This document shows positions 45,527 to 54,576 of a stretch of 64,000 bases of DNA, piece by piece. How positions within the stretch are numbered: position 1 is the first letter of the stretch; the number at the start of each line of letters is the position of its first letter. Both the position numbers and the translations under genes were made by a program. Source of the stretch: Opitutia bacterium. Its GTDB lineage: Bacteria > Verrucomicrobiota > Verrucomicrobiia > Opitutales > Coraliomargaritaceae. Below the pieces are notes generated by a model. The model had not been told where the DNA came from, did not search any database, and saw nothing but the letters and a program-made list of their open reading frames with translations. The stretch spans positions 1 to 64,000 of the forward strand of contig JAQWIW010000002.1 in assembly GCA_029248665.1 (NCBI GenBank), given 5' to 3'.

Positions 45527-46213
45527 TTAGCTAGAAATAGTACTCATTCGGTCTTGTAGGAGTGATACGGATTCACCTAGGCTTTCTTTAGAATCGGCCT
45601 GGCTAGTTGTGTCACAAAATTCATTTGGGTTCATTCGAAACCAATTTATCTGCACCTTGGAAAATGGGAGTGGGAGCATTAGCTGATCCCATGTTTTAAA
45701 GCGAATGCATCGAGATGGATTCAAATGGACTAAATCAATAGGTACTTGATATTTGTGCGAGAGAAAGACGGCCCCTGGTTTGAATTGATATATAGGGCCA
45801 GTTGGCCCGTCTGCTGCATAAGCAATTATATTGCCCTGCTTTATCGCTTTGTGGATACCTTTTAGCGCTTGTAGAGATTTATTATTAGCCGAACCGCGTA
45901 CGGTTGCATAACCAAATTTTTCCAGAAGTGCGGCAAAGAAATCTCCATCCTTATTGGCACTGACCATCACTGAAAAAGGTGGGAATTTTTTTTTGTATAT
46001 AATCAAAATGAGAAAAACCAAGAGCAATTGGTTGTGCCAAAATAGGAAAAATGTGGACTTTGAACCATCTTTTTCGTGTTCTTCGGCTCTCAAGAACGAT
46101 TCAGTAGCATCGTTGTATTGAATCCTTAATGTCTTGGCGAGTAGATACATAAAGAGCGATACTAATAGAAGTAGGAATCGTTTAGGCAAACTTAAGCCCG
46201 ATGATGCGCTCAT
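45527..46213 (-). CDS. DUF374-family lysophospholipid acyltransferase-like protein
   Basis: A 228-residue membrane-associated protein. After an N-terminal hydrophobic helix (FLLLLVSLFMYLLAKTL) come FLFWHNQLLLVFLI near residue 60, VSANKDGDFFAALLEKFGYATVRGSAN near 85, and YAADGPTGPIYQFKPGAVFLSHKYQVPI near 132. These are the DUF374 motifs related to the PlsC/LpxL acyltransferase fold, with WHN and DGPTGP in place of HxxxxD. Relatives lie next to lipid A genes in many Gram-negatives; a role in lipid A or other acylation is inferred. It converges with the lysine-tail gene, 4 bp between stops. Confidence 0.85.
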   Translation of the reverse strand: MSASSGLSLPKRFLLLLVSLFMYLLAKTLRIQYNDATESFLRAEEHEKDGSKSTFFLFWHNQLLLVFLILIIYKKKFPPFSVMVSANKDGDFFAALLEKFGYATVRGSANNKSLQALKGIHKAIKQGNIIAYAADGPTGPIYQFKPGAVFLSHKYQVPIDLVHLNPSRCIRFKTWDQLMLPLPFSKVQINWFRMNPNEFCDTTSQADSKESLGESVSLLQDRMSTISS

Positions 46214-46351
46214 AAGATTATAAAATTTAGTTTAGGATACATAAGAGTGAGTCAATTGATCAAATTACTTATTTGAGAAAGAAAGTAAATTAATTATTAA
46301 TATTAAATCCTAAACTTGACGCTAAAATTTGACATACCATTGTTCAATTGA

Positions 46352-47893
46352 ATGAAACAATCCAACACGAGTAATCTTACCTTAATGGAGTCTATAATTG
46401 GGCTCTGCAAACGTAGGGGATTTATTTTTGCCTCTTCTGAAATTTATGGAGGCTATAATGGCTTTTTTGATTATGGCCCTCTCGGCGTTGAATTAAGAAA
46501 CAATATTAAAAATATCTGGTGGAGAGATATGGTCCAAAGAAGAGATGATATTGTCGGACTTGATTCTTCGATCATCATGCATCCAAATATTTGGGAAGCC
46601 TCCGGTCATGTTGATGGGTTTTCTGATCCGATGGTGGATTGTAAAGAATCCAAGCTTCGCTATCGAGCTGACCAGCTTTTTGTTTACCCAGTTATTTTAG
46701 ATAATGAGCAAGCAGGACATATTGCCGTTGTTGAAGGAACCGATTTGAGCACTCGCATTAAACAAGCAAAGAAGCTAAGAGATCATTTAGGGAACAAACA
46801 AGCGAAGCTAGATGAAGCACGACTCGATAGTGATCCAGTTGAAATCACAGAATTAGAAGACGCACATAGAGCCACCACACTCGGCCCCGATGCTAAAGAA
46901 ATAGGAACATTAACTGAACCTAGAGAATTTAAACTGATGTTTGAAACTAAAGTAGGCCCGCTTGCTGACCAATCTGCAGTTGCCTATTTAAGACCTGAGA
47001 CTGCCCAAGGGATATTTGCGAACTACAAAAATATTGTTGATACAGGGCGAGTCAAAATTCCTTTCGGGATAGCCCAAATAGGGAAAGCCTTTCGTAATGA
47101 AATCACTCCAAGAAACTTCATTTTCCGCTCTCGTGAATTTGAACAAATGGAAATCGAATACTTCATCTCACCAGATGCAGATTGGAAGACCTTACATAGA
47201 GAATGGTTAGACACTTGTATTAATTGGCTCGAATCCATTGGCATCCCTAAAGATCAAGTCTCTGAAGATGTTCATGTCGCAGACAAACTTGCCTTTTACT
47301 CACAAGCAACCACTGACTTGATGTTTGAATTTCCGCACGGGAAACAAGAGCTTTGGGGAATTGCTTGCAGAAGCGATTATGACCTTGGGCAACATCAAAA
47401 ACATTCGGGTAAATCTATGGAGATCTTCGATGAGTCTCAAAAGAAAAAATATATTCCTCATGTTATCGAACCGTCACTGGGCGTTGATCGTACCCTACTC
47501 GCTGTATTAACTACGGCTTATGATGAAGACGAAATCCCCAATGATAAAGGAGCGGTAGAAAAACGTACCGTTCTTAGATTTAGCCCGAAGATTGCCCCTT
47601 ACAAAGCCGCTATTTTCCCGTTAGTTAAGAATAAACCGGAGTTAGTAGAAATCGCAGAAAAGCTTTATAAAAAACTGCAAAAACGCTGGAATGTATTTTA
47701 CGATGCTTCTGGAGCGATCGGTCGTCGTTACCGTAGACAAGACGAAATAGGAACCCCTTTCGGAATCACCGTAGATTTTGATACCCTTGAAAAGGACGGA
47801 ACTGTAACGCTCCGAGATAGAGATACGACTGAACAAAAACGGATGTCACCTGAAGCTCTGTTCGAATTTCTTGAAGAGCAAATAAATGGCTAA
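46352..47893 (+). CDS. glyS: Glycyl-tRNA synthetase (class II, homodimer type)
   Basis: A 513-residue single-chain glycyl-tRNA synthetase charging tRNA-Gly. Motifs: [33 protein letters not shown] near residue 20 (glycine pocket and motif 1), [16 protein letters not shown] near 220, [35 protein letters not shown] near 243 (motif 2), and [17 protein letters not shown] near 370 (motif 3). A C-terminal anticodon-binding domain starts near 410. This is the alpha2 form (also called glyQS), not the alpha2beta2 GlyQ/GlyS pair. It starts at ATG 46352 and converges on the PP2C gene with 9 bp between stops. Confidence 0.96.
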   Translation: MKQSNTSNLTLMESIIGLCKRRGFIFASSEIYGGYNGFFDYGPLGVELRNNIKNIWWRDMVQRRDDIVGLDSSIIMHPNIWEASGHVDGFSDPMVDCKESKLRYRADQLFVYPVILDNEQAGHIAVVEGTDLSTRIKQAKKLRDHLGNKQAKLDEARLDSDPVEITELEDAHRATTLGPDAKEIGTLTEPREFKLMFETKVGPLADQSAVAYLRPETAQGIFANYKNIVDTGRVKIPFGIAQIGKAFRNEITPRNFIFRSREFEQMEIEYFISPDADWKTLHREWLDTCINWLESIGIPKDQVSEDVHVADKLAFYSQATTDLMFEFPHGKQELWGIACRSDYDLGQHQKHSGKSMEIFDESQKKKYIPHVIEPSLGVDRTLLAVLTTAYDEDEIPNDKGAVEKRTVLRFSPKIAPYKAAIFPLVKNKPELVEIAEKLYKKLQKRWNVFYDASGAIGRRYRRQDEIGTPFGITVDFDTLEKDGTVTLRDRDTTEQKRMSPEALFEFLEEQING

Positions 47894-47902
47894 TCTGTCG
47901 GC

Positions 47903-48754
47903 CTAGCCTAAATCCAGCACTTCAAAACACAGGGCTGTGGTATTGTCTTTACCATCTTCATGGACTGATTCGTCCACCATTCTTTGAGCGATCACATTGG
48001 ACTCATCTTTATATATAGGTGTATCAAATTTAAGCATACGCTTCAATGCGCTGTCCATAAGCCCTTCATTTAAACCATCTGAACAAATCAGCAGACGATC
48101 TTTTGCGTCAAAAATCAATTCTCCAAATTGAGGGCTCAAGTGCTGTGTCTTGCCACCGATAACTTGTTGAAGGATATTTCTCCTAGGGTCATTACGTGCT
48201 TCATAGTCTGAAATTTTTCCTTTTTCTTTAAGCCAACCAATATGCGTATGGTCTATAGTTAACTGTTTAAAAGAATCGTCCTGATCTAAATGATAAATAC
48301 GGCTATCTCCCACATGGGCAAAGTAAAGTCGATCTGAGCGTACCCAACATAAACTCAAAGTCGCCCCCATGCCTTCTAATTCCAAATAAGATTCTCCCAT
48401 TTTGGATATATCTCTGTGTACATTGGACAGCAACTCACTTAAAACATCTTGGAAATAAAGCGTCATCCCTTGAGCCTGAGCATGAAATATCTTGGGGAAT
48501 AATTGTGTTATTTGCTCAGCGACCACATGGCTGGCATATTCTCCAGCATTTGCCCCACCCATTCCATCACTAACGGCAAAGACAAAGTCATTGTCCCCCA
48601 TCTCTGCTTGACCCCATTTGCCCAAACGAAAAACACCTTCCCCATTCACCTGCAAAGCAAGGAAACTATCTTCATTATTCGAACGAAAACGACCTACATC
48701 GGTATGACCCGACCATTTTAAATATTTTCCTTTTTCGCCCATAGATTCAGTCAA
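47903..48754 (-). CDS. PP2C-type serine/threonine phosphatase
   Basis: A 283-residue PPM/PP2C metal-dependent phosphatase, dephosphorylating Ser/Thr. Conserved pieces include SGHTDVGRFRSNNEDSFL near residue 16, FAVSDGMGGANAGEYAS near 58 (metal-binding Asp), YFAHVGDSRIYHL near 145, LLICSDGLNEGL near 222 and EDGKDNTTALCFEV near 270 (the last metal Asp and Asn). It is cytoplasmic, with no membrane segment. It is transcribed 30 bp behind the minimal kinase-like gene, probably from one promoter, and converges on glyS. Such a pair suggests a reversible phosphorylation switch. Confidence 0.94.
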   Translation of the reverse strand: MTESMGEKGKYLKWSGHTDVGRFRSNNEDSFLALQVNGEGVFRLGKWGQAEMGDNDFVFAVSDGMGGANAGEYASHVVAEQITQLFPKIFHAQAQGMTLYFQDVLSELLSNVHRDISKMGESYLELEGMGATLSLCWVRSDRLYFAHVGDSRIYHLDQDDSFKQLTIDHTHIGWLKEKGKISDYEARNDPRRNILQQVIGGKTQHLSPQFGELIFDAKDRLLICSDGLNEGLMDSALKRMLKFDTPIYKDESNVIAQRMVDESVHEDGKDNTTALCFEVLDLG

Positions 48755-48784
48755 TTCAGTATCAGAAATAAAACCATCCTAAAT

Positions 48785-49228
48785 TTAGCCTTTGAGATTT
48801 TTGAAATCTTCTCGATTGAAACGAGTCATCGGTTTTGGTCCTGGATCGTAACCTTCCTCTAATATCGTAGCAAATTCGAAATCAATGAGACAAAAACGCC
48901 CCAATTTAGCATTGTAGGTAATATTGCGAACAGCTTGATCTCCATGGCGTACACCATAAGCCTCTAACTCGTCAAAAAGTGCTTTGCATTTATCCTCATT
49001 TAATCGCTCCACCATTTGACCACAATTTGTCGTCTCAATTTTAAACTCGGAGTCGTTTTTGGCCAATAAACGAGGGACAAATGTACACTTCTTTTTTTCA
49101 AGATATTGCAAAACTTGTACTTCATTTGAATAACGCTCCTGTGCATTAGGTCCCAAAAACCATTTGTTCACACGACCATCAAATGCGATATGCACCCTAG
49201 CATAAGCCGTATTCTTCTTTTCTCCCAT
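48785..49228 (-). CDS. Minimal protein-kinase-like protein
   Basis: A 147-residue protein that looks like a compacted kinase fold. VNKWFLG (Lys22, a candidate beta3 Lys), ERYSNEVQVLQYL (Glu36 in a C-helix-like stretch), VRHGDQAVRNITYN (His95-Gly-Asp97 and Asn102, like the catalytic HxDxxxxN loop), and FCLIDFEFA (Asp116, a DFG-like metal Asp) appear in the correct order. The activation segment and most of the C-lobe are missing, so it is far shorter than Hanks-type kinases. It resembles RIO/APH-like small kinases and may be an active mini-kinase or an ATP-binding pseudokinase. It lies upstream of the PP2C phosphatase gene. Confidence 0.65.
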   Translation of the reverse strand: MGEKKNTAYARVHIAFDGRVNKWFLGPNAQERYSNEVQVLQYLEKKKCTFVPRLLAKNDSEFKIETTNCGQMVERLNEDKCKALFDELEAYGVRHGDQAVRNITYNAKLGRFCLIDFEFATILEEGYDPGPKPMTRFNREDFKNLKG

Positions 49229-49316
49229 GTCTTATCCAACCAAATAAGCACCTTCTAGGCAAGATTCTTGATACAATTAATGAGGGAAAACTTAAAAACA
49301 CTTGCACTAATCGCAA

Positions 49317-49332
49317 TGGCACGCATCTTGCT
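49317..49332 (+). promoter_or_regulatory. Sigma-54 promoter for glnII
   Basis: TGGCACGCATCTTGCT matches the -24/-12 consensus TGGCAC-N5-TTGC[A/T] exactly. GG is at 49318-49319 and GC at 49330-49331, separated by 10 bases. Transcription would start near 49343, giving a 70-nt leader before the glnII ATG. Sigma-54 (RpoN) promoters need an NtrC-type activator; none is encoded in this window. Confidence 0.88.
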
Positions 49333-49412
49333 CTTATTACCTTTATGAAAGTGTGCATTTCGCTCACTCATAACACTAAATAAAAACATACTATTCAAAA
49401 AATCCATATATT

Positions 49413-50435
49413 ATGGCCAAATTAAAATTAGAATATATCTGGCTCGATGGTTACGAGCCTGTTGCTAACTTACGAAGCAAAACCAAGATAGTCGATGGTG
49501 ATCCAGAGACATTCACCCTTGCAGACTGTCCAATGTGGGGCTTCGACGGAAGTTCTACTCAACAAGCTGATGGTAGCGATTCCGATTGCATGCTTAAGCC
49601 AGTTGCTATTTATCCAGACGGTGCACGTCACAATGGTTTCTTAATCATGAGTGAAGTTATGCTACCTAATGGCGATCCTCATCCATCTAATGCTAGAGCT
49701 ACCATTTCTGACGACGACACTTTCTGGGTCGGTCTAGAACAAGAGTATTTCTTATATCAAGACGGCAGACCTCTTGGTTGGCCAACAGAAGGATTCCCGA
49801 ACCCACAAGGTGAGTACTACACTGGTGTCGGGTTTGGTAACGTTGGTGATATCGCTCGTCAAATTGTTGAAGAGCACCTTGATTTATGTATCGAAGCTGG
49901 AATCAATCACGAAGGCATCAATGCTGAAGTGGCTAAAGGACAATGGGAATTCCAAGTCTTTGGCGAAGGTTCTAAAAATGCTGCTGACCAAGTTCACGTT
50001 GCTCGCTACATCTTACTAAGAGTCTGCGAACAATATGGAGTTGATGTGAACTTCCACTGTAAACCATTCACTGGTGACTGGAACGGATCAGGTATGCACT
50101 GTAACTTCTCTTCTGACTTCATGCGTAAAACTGGTGGTAAAGATTACTTCGATAAGCTTATGGCTAAATTCGAAGAATACAAAGATGAGCACATCGCTGC
50201 TTACGGACCAGAAAATCATTTACGCCTAACCGGTCTCCACGAAACTCAGTCTATCGACAAGTTCTCATGGGGTATTGCTGACCGTGGTGCATCTATCCGT
50301 GTTCCACACAGCTTTGCAGATGCAGGCTATAAAGGCTATCTCGAAGATCGTCGTCCAAATTCACAAGGCGACCCTTATAAGATCGTTTCTCGTGTCTTGA
50401 AGACTGTTCAAGAAGTCGAAAAAGATTTCAAATAA
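49413..50435 (+). CDS. glnII: Glutamine synthetase, type II (eukaryote-like)
   Basis: A 340-residue GSII, making glutamine from glutamate and ammonia with ATP. It begins LEYIWLDGYEPVANLRSKTK, with the GSII-type MWGFDGSSTQQADGSDSDC near residue 43, GLEQEYFLY near 110 (metal Glu), GINHEGINAEVAKGQWEFQVFG near 170, and NFHCKPFTGDWNGSGMHCNFSS near 215 (ATP-binding loop and catalytic His). Length is far below the 470 residues of GSI, and there is no adenylylation Tyr region of GSI. Control is probably transcriptional, through the sigma-54 promoter about 80 bp upstream. A strong terminator follows, so it is monocistronic. Confidence 0.96.
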   Translation: MAKLKLEYIWLDGYEPVANLRSKTKIVDGDPETFTLADCPMWGFDGSSTQQADGSDSDCMLKPVAIYPDGARHNGFLIMSEVMLPNGDPHPSNARATISDDDTFWVGLEQEYFLYQDGRPLGWPTEGFPNPQGEYYTGVGFGNVGDIARQIVEEHLDLCIEAGINHEGINAEVAKGQWEFQVFGEGSKNAADQVHVARYILLRVCEQYGVDVNFHCKPFTGDWNGSGMHCNFSSDFMRKTGGKDYFDKLMAKFEEYKDEHIAAYGPENHLRLTGLHETQSIDKFSWGIADRGASIRVPHSFADAGYKGYLEDRRPNSQGDPYKIVSRVLKTVQEVEKDFK

Positions 50436-50461
50436 GCCACGCTTAGAGAAATAACATTTTC

Positions 50462-50500
50462 AAAAGCCACTCTGTAATTTTCGGAGTGGCTTTTTTATTT
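50462..50500 (+). terminator. glnII intrinsic terminator
   Basis: An 11-bp perfect stem (AAAAGCCACTC 50462-50472, GAGTGGCTTTT 50484-50494) with an 11-base loop is followed by a T-rich tract, 26 bp after the glnII stop. This is a classical Rho-independent terminator. Confidence 0.95.
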
Positions 50501-50533
50501 GAAAACATATTTTAGTAATTAATTATAATTATC

Positions 50534-50995
50534 ATGCGCTATTTGAAACATCTCTTGGTAGTGGTACCCCTTTGTCTATTGATGACTCTTGGTGCGGAAG
50601 AATTTGATTTACTATCCAATGAACAAAAAGCAAAAGCCTATTTAATTATATTGGAGTTAGAAAATAATGCATATGATTCAAAAGTCTTACTAAGCTTTGT
50701 GGATGGCCACTCTGAGTCACATGATATTCAATCACTCAAATCTAAGTTATTCTCTAGTTTGGAACCTAGTTCTTTAGGGAATGATGATATGCATGATATA
50801 CTAATTTCATCATTCTCAGATGCGAAAATTCAAAAGATCAATGACCCTAAAATTAATTTTTTTTCTAAGATAAATGGAAAACGCATTGCCTCGTTTGAAT
50901 GCCGGTCGCTTAAAATAGGTAAAATGCGACTTGGACCATTCGAAATACCTTCCAATAAAATTCTTATTGAATTACCAAGAATTAGATTTTATTAA
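50534..50995 (+). CDS. Secreted protein of unknown function (153 aa)
   Basis: Not recognised. An N-terminal signal peptide-like segment (RYLKHLLVVVPLCLLMTLGAEE) suggests export to the periplasm; no lipobox Cys. The mature part is charged and helical at first (SNEQKAKAYLIILELENN), then mostly beta-like, ending with RSLKIGKMRLGPFEIPSNK and LIELPRIRFY. It has the AT-rich composition of the next gene, 29 bp downstream, so the two may be co-transcribed and share a role. The gene lies after the glnII terminator. Confidence 0.6.
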   Translation: MRYLKHLLVVVPLCLLMTLGAEEFDLLSNEQKAKAYLIILELENNAYDSKVLLSFVDGHSESHDIQSLKSKLFSSLEPSSLGNDDMHDILISSFSDAKIQKINDPKINFFSKINGKRIASFECRSLKIGKMRLGPFEIPSNKILIELPRIRFY

Positions 50996-51024
50996 ATTAA
51001 TATAATATAATTAAATTCATTATT

Positions 51025-53913
51025 ATGCATAACTTAATTCTGTATCTTGCAATCCTTACATTTAGCCTTGGTTCACTACAGGCCACATCGACTTCGAACA
51101 TCCAGAGCTTACTCAAATCTGGCGACTTTACTGGAGCAAAGTCTCTTATAGAAGAAAGACTAACAAATAATCCGGCCGATAGCGAAGCCTCTATTTACAA
51201 ATGTTTGGCTGATTTAGGTTATTTTCTTGAAAGTACACTCCCTTCACACTTAGTCGCTAATTTAAATGCTAAATCAGATGCGACTAATACTGCTTTTGAT
51301 TATGATCCATCTACCGGTGATATAGAAGCGAATCTCATTTCTCTCAAAGATTCTTCAGACTACACTATTGGATATTGGACAGACTTTGAAAACTCTGCCT
51401 TCCCCGTGTTTTCAAGTAATGGCGATATTAAATCCCAAAATCGCTTTTATAATATTTTTGAATGGACTTTAGGATCCACTACTGGAAATCAATTTAGGAT
51501 CGAAAATAACTATTTTCAGGCCAATAAAAATAACTCATTTATTTCATTCACATATACCGGTGATGAATCTAAACAGTGTGATTTCTCTATTAATGCAACC
51601 GCTTCAAGTGGCTATTTAAACTTTTATTTAAATGGGGTCTACATGGGCTATATTTCAGACTCTTCTTTTAATTACGAAATTGGCGATCAGTATATTTCTG
51701 GGAGTGGTCAAATGCCTCTCTTTTTAAGAAATGGGGATACAGTAACTTTTGAAGCAAAAACTTATAGTTACGAAAATTCGGATTCGTTTATAGGCCCAGG
51801 CATAATGCCAAATGATTTACTTCATGGATCTATTGCTTCAGAGAATGGAACAGGATACCTCTTAACTTATCCAAATTTAGGGACTTCAATTACATTAAAA
51901 GATATCATTTCTATTCTTACCGAATCTGGCTTGCCGGTAAGAAACCTACTTGAATCACTGATAACTAATTTCGGAAATGTCAGTATTGAAGATCCGGTAA
52001 CTATACCTGCTTCATTTACTGATTATCACAGTGATATCTTAATTCAAAATGAAGATGCTGTAGTAATCCAATCCTTATTGAAAATCATTAATGCCTTTCT
52101 TGGAATGGCTGACCAATATGACTTTTCTCTCGACTACAACTATGACACTTTATCGAATTTAGAAATCTATAAAACAGCAAAAGCATTCTTCTCCAGCTTT
52201 CCTAATATATTTGAAAGTATGCCAGAACGCAGTAGCGATCAGGCAGATACCCAAGCAGAAATTTTATCTGCATTAACTCAGATTGAAACTATTCTCCCGC
52301 TAATATGGTATCGATCACCCCTATCAGATCCATTTATCAGCTATTTGCTTTCTATTTCTGACGATTTAGATAATGGAAATTATGCTGAATTGAATGCTCA
52401 GATTGATTCGTTAAAGGCCTCACTCAGTGGATTCGACCGCTACACCAATTTAACCCGAAGCCAGAATGGAGGTTTTAAATATAGCCTAGCGCCTTTTGTT
52501 TCGGACACGCCATTCTCATTTAAAGGCCTAATTGAAGATATGGAAAATGATCCTGAAGCTCATGCAATACTTTATGGCAACGATTGGGGAGGTGCCGATG
52601 AAAGCAATATCGCTTATAAATTTCTAACTCAATATGGTTTAGTTAATGACATTTTTCCAATGAGCATGGGTGGTAAAGTTTTAGTATTTAAGAATGCTAA
52701 TGGAATTATCAGTAATACCATTTTAGTTAATGAAAATTCTTGGAATTATTTAGATTATTCTCCTTTTTCAGGGGAACTTAAAACTAATCAGGGGGAAATC
52801 TTTGATAATGCAGATTACTATAATCCTATTCAGCTTTCTTATTTGAGTGAAGGAGAAGGAATATGGGAATTAAATGATTCTAGTGGTATGGGCTATACAC
52901 CTGAAGAAGGAACATTTTTCTACTATAATGGAGCATTAGATTTAAATCATAACGGTATCCCAGACGGAACAGAGATAGCTGATTCTTCATCCCAATCCGA
53001 GGGGGCCGAAGGGGTATTCATTAAAGGAAATAATTTAGACTACTTAAATGGCTTAAATTCAACACTCATCCAAAATGCTGAATTTATAAGAGTACAAGCT
53101 GCTCCAATCATACTCAGTGGATTAATTGCGATTGAAGGGAATCAAAGCAATGGCGATGACATGTATGGAAATAGCTCTGAAGAATTTTATCCCTATCAAG
53201 TCTCTTACTATATTTCAAATAAGGATATTATTCAATTAGAATATGAATATCCCGTGGACAGAGATTGGGACAATTATTCTTACGAGAACGGAATAATTAC
53301 TGACTCTGAGGATTTTGATAAAACATATTTAAATTTTGATAGCACATATACTGCTACTTATTTTGAAAATGATGGTGAGACTGACAAAATAGTTTTTTAT
53401 CCAAGTTACCTAGATTTAGATAACGATGGATTAAGTGATGGCACTGAAATTATCGCAGGAGCAATTCCCGAATTCATAGATTATCCCTCATACAATGATA
53501 TTCAAAATGCTATTACTGCCTATAATGAAAATAATGAAGATGGGGCTTCAAATCCGATAAACGAAAACTCCCCAATCAACGAAGACAATCCCAATGCATT
53601 AACGGATAGTGATAATGATAATATGCCTGATGCATTAGAACTTAAATTTGGAGGAAACCCTTCGAATGCTAACGATGCACAAACTTCTTTGGATGCTATT
53701 GTATTGGTTGATCGCTATACCATAAATGAAATCTCAGATCTCAGATTAGGCTCTACACTTTATGAAGTTAGTGAAGGATTAGCTTCATTTAATATTATCC
53801 TAGAAGAAACAAGTGATTTAACCACATGGACTCCTTATGGGGAATATTCGATGGAACTATCTACCGATGGAAATGAGCAAACCAAATTTTATCGCTTCAA
53901 AATGAGCGAATAA
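51025..53913 (+). CDS. Large secreted protein with calcium-type (TSP3-like) repeats
   Basis: A 962-residue protein of unknown function. A signal peptide (HNLILYLAILTFSLGSLQATS) is followed by a TPR-like start (LKSGDFTGAKSLIEERLTNNPADSEASIYKCLADL). Long Asn/Ser/Tyr-rich beta regions make up the centre. Three Asp/Asn-rich loops resemble thrombospondin type 3/calcium-binding modules: DLNHNGIPDGTEIAD near residue 639, DLDNDGLSDGTEII near 797, and DSDNDNMPDALELKFGGNP near 861. The C-terminal strand-rich end (LEETSDLTTWTPYGEYSMEL to KFYRFKMSE) is a motif seen in exported Verrucomicrobia proteins. No anchoring LPXTG, PEP-CTERM or lipobox is visible. It is AT-rich and could be a substrate of the T2SS at 12.5-20 kb (inference). 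Confidence 0.75.
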   Translation: MHNLILYLAILTFSLGSLQATSTSNIQSLLKSGDFTGAKSLIEERLTNNPADSEASIYKCLADLGYFLESTLPSHLVANLNAKSDATNTAFDYDPSTGDIEANLISLKDSSDYTIGYWTDFENSAFPVFSSNGDIKSQNRFYNIFEWTLGSTTGNQFRIENNYFQANKNNSFISFTYTGDESKQCDFSINATASSGYLNFYLNGVYMGYISDSSFNYEIGDQYISGSGQMPLFLRNGDTVTFEAKTYSYENSDSFIGPGIMPNDLLHGSIASENGTGYLLTYPNLGTSITLKDIISILTESGLPVRNLLESLITNFGNVSIEDPVTIPASFTDYHSDILIQNEDAVVIQSLLKIINAFLGMADQYDFSLDYNYDTLSNLEIYKTAKAFFSSFPNIFESMPERSSDQADTQAEILSALTQIETILPLIWYRSPLSDPFISYLLSISDDLDNGNYAELNAQIDSLKASLSGFDRYTNLTRSQNGGFKYSLAPFVSDTPFSFKGLIEDMENDPEAHAILYGNDWGGADESNIAYKFLTQYGLVNDIFPMSMGGKVLVFKNANGIISNTILVNENSWNYLDYSPFSGELKTNQGEIFDNADYYNPIQLSYLSEGEGIWELNDSSGMGYTPEEGTFFYYNGALDLNHNGIPDGTEIADSSSQSEGAEGVFIKGNNLDYLNGLNSTLIQNAEFIRVQAAPIILSGLIAIEGNQSNGDDMYGNSSEEFYPYQVSYYISNKDIIQLEYEYPVDRDWDNYSYENGIITDSEDFDKTYLNFDSTYTATYFENDGETDKIVFYPSYLDLDNDGLSDGTEIIAGAIPEFIDYPSYNDIQNAITAYNENNEDGASNPINENSPINEDNPNALTDSDNDNMPDALELKFGGNPSNANDAQTSLDAIVLVDRYTINEISDLRLGSTLYEVSEGLASFNIILEETSDLTTWTPYGEYSMELSTDGNEQTKFYRFKMSE

Positions 53914-53915
53914 AG

Positions 53916-54491
53916 CTACAGGCGTTTTTGAACAAAACCTATCAGTTGCTTGGCGATAGGAATTTTCTTGTAAATGAGAGTAGTCGGATCCCAGTAGTCT
54001 TGATGGAAGATAACTTGCCCTTCTGAATCGAAACGAAAGCGACTCATCCCGATAGAAGATTCAAAATCTTCCTTGCCCTTAAATCGAATTGACATGGTCC
54101 ATTCGATAAAAAATTCGTCCTTAGAACGCATGGTATGATTGAAAACAAACTGCACACCTGCGACAGCATTCACACCTTGAAGCATGTAAGGCAAAAGTTG
54201 GCTAGAGGCATTAAATTGTTTAAAGGCGTCTCTGAAGTAAATTTTTTCAGCGTATACTTTTGGCAATTTAACTTGAAGATTATCGTAGGTATAGTCCGTG
54301 AATAAATCTTCAACTTGCTCAAGCATAGCACACTCCGCATCACTCCCCGATTCGGGAATTTTGAAATGCGATGGATCTGTCCACCCGAGAGCGTTTTGGT
54401 AAGTAATGTCTAAATTTGATTGAGAATGCATAGGATGATGTGAGCGCATAAGATGCTGTGAATAGAAAGTATCGCTCTTAAGCAGATTCAA
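53916..54491 (-). CDS. NTF2-like (SnoaL-type) protein
   Basis: A 191-residue protein with a nuclear-transport-factor-2-like fold. After a weakly conserved N-terminus, the segments LEQVEDLFTDYTYDNL, AEKIYFRDAFKQFNASSQLLPYMLQGV, and GQVIFHQDYWDPTTLIYKKIP near the C-terminus resemble the NTF2/SnoaL family, which includes enzymes and small-ligand-binding proteins. It is the leftward partner of the divergent lipid-modification cluster, and similar proteins accompany such clusters in other bacteria. Start choices include ATG at 54491, 54449 or 54431. Function is not proven by the sequence. Confidence 0.65.
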   Translation of the reverse strand: MNLLKSDTFYSQHLMRSHHPMHSQSNLDITYQNALGWTDPSHFKIPESGSDAECAMLEQVEDLFTDYTYDNLQVKLPKVYAEKIYFRDAFKQFNASSQLLPYMLQGVNAVAGVQFVFNHTMRSKDEFFIEWTMSIRFKGKEDFESSIGMSRFRFDSEGQVIFHQDYWDPTTLIYKKIPIAKQLIGFVQKRL

Positions 54492-54516
54492 CTCTCCAAT
54501 GAAGTAGGAAAACTTT

Positions 54517-54532
54517 TAATCAACGTTGATTA
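54517..54532. promoter_or_regulatory. 16-bp perfect palindrome, operator candidate
   Basis: TAATCAACGTTGATTA is a perfect inverted repeat placed between the divergent NTF2-like and methyltransferase genes, 26 bp upstream of one start and 45 bp upstream of the other. Such a position fits binding of a dimeric regulator controlling both directions. The regulator is not encoded beside it. Confidence 0.6.
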
Positions 54533-54576
54533 ATCAGTCCTCATAGCTATAACTTACAATAAACCGTCACCATTTC

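Noticed and set aside
46300-46351. Sigma-70 promoter (TTGACG...TACCAT) before glyS
   Set aside because: The spacing between the -35-like and -10-like boxes is 13 bp, too short to call.
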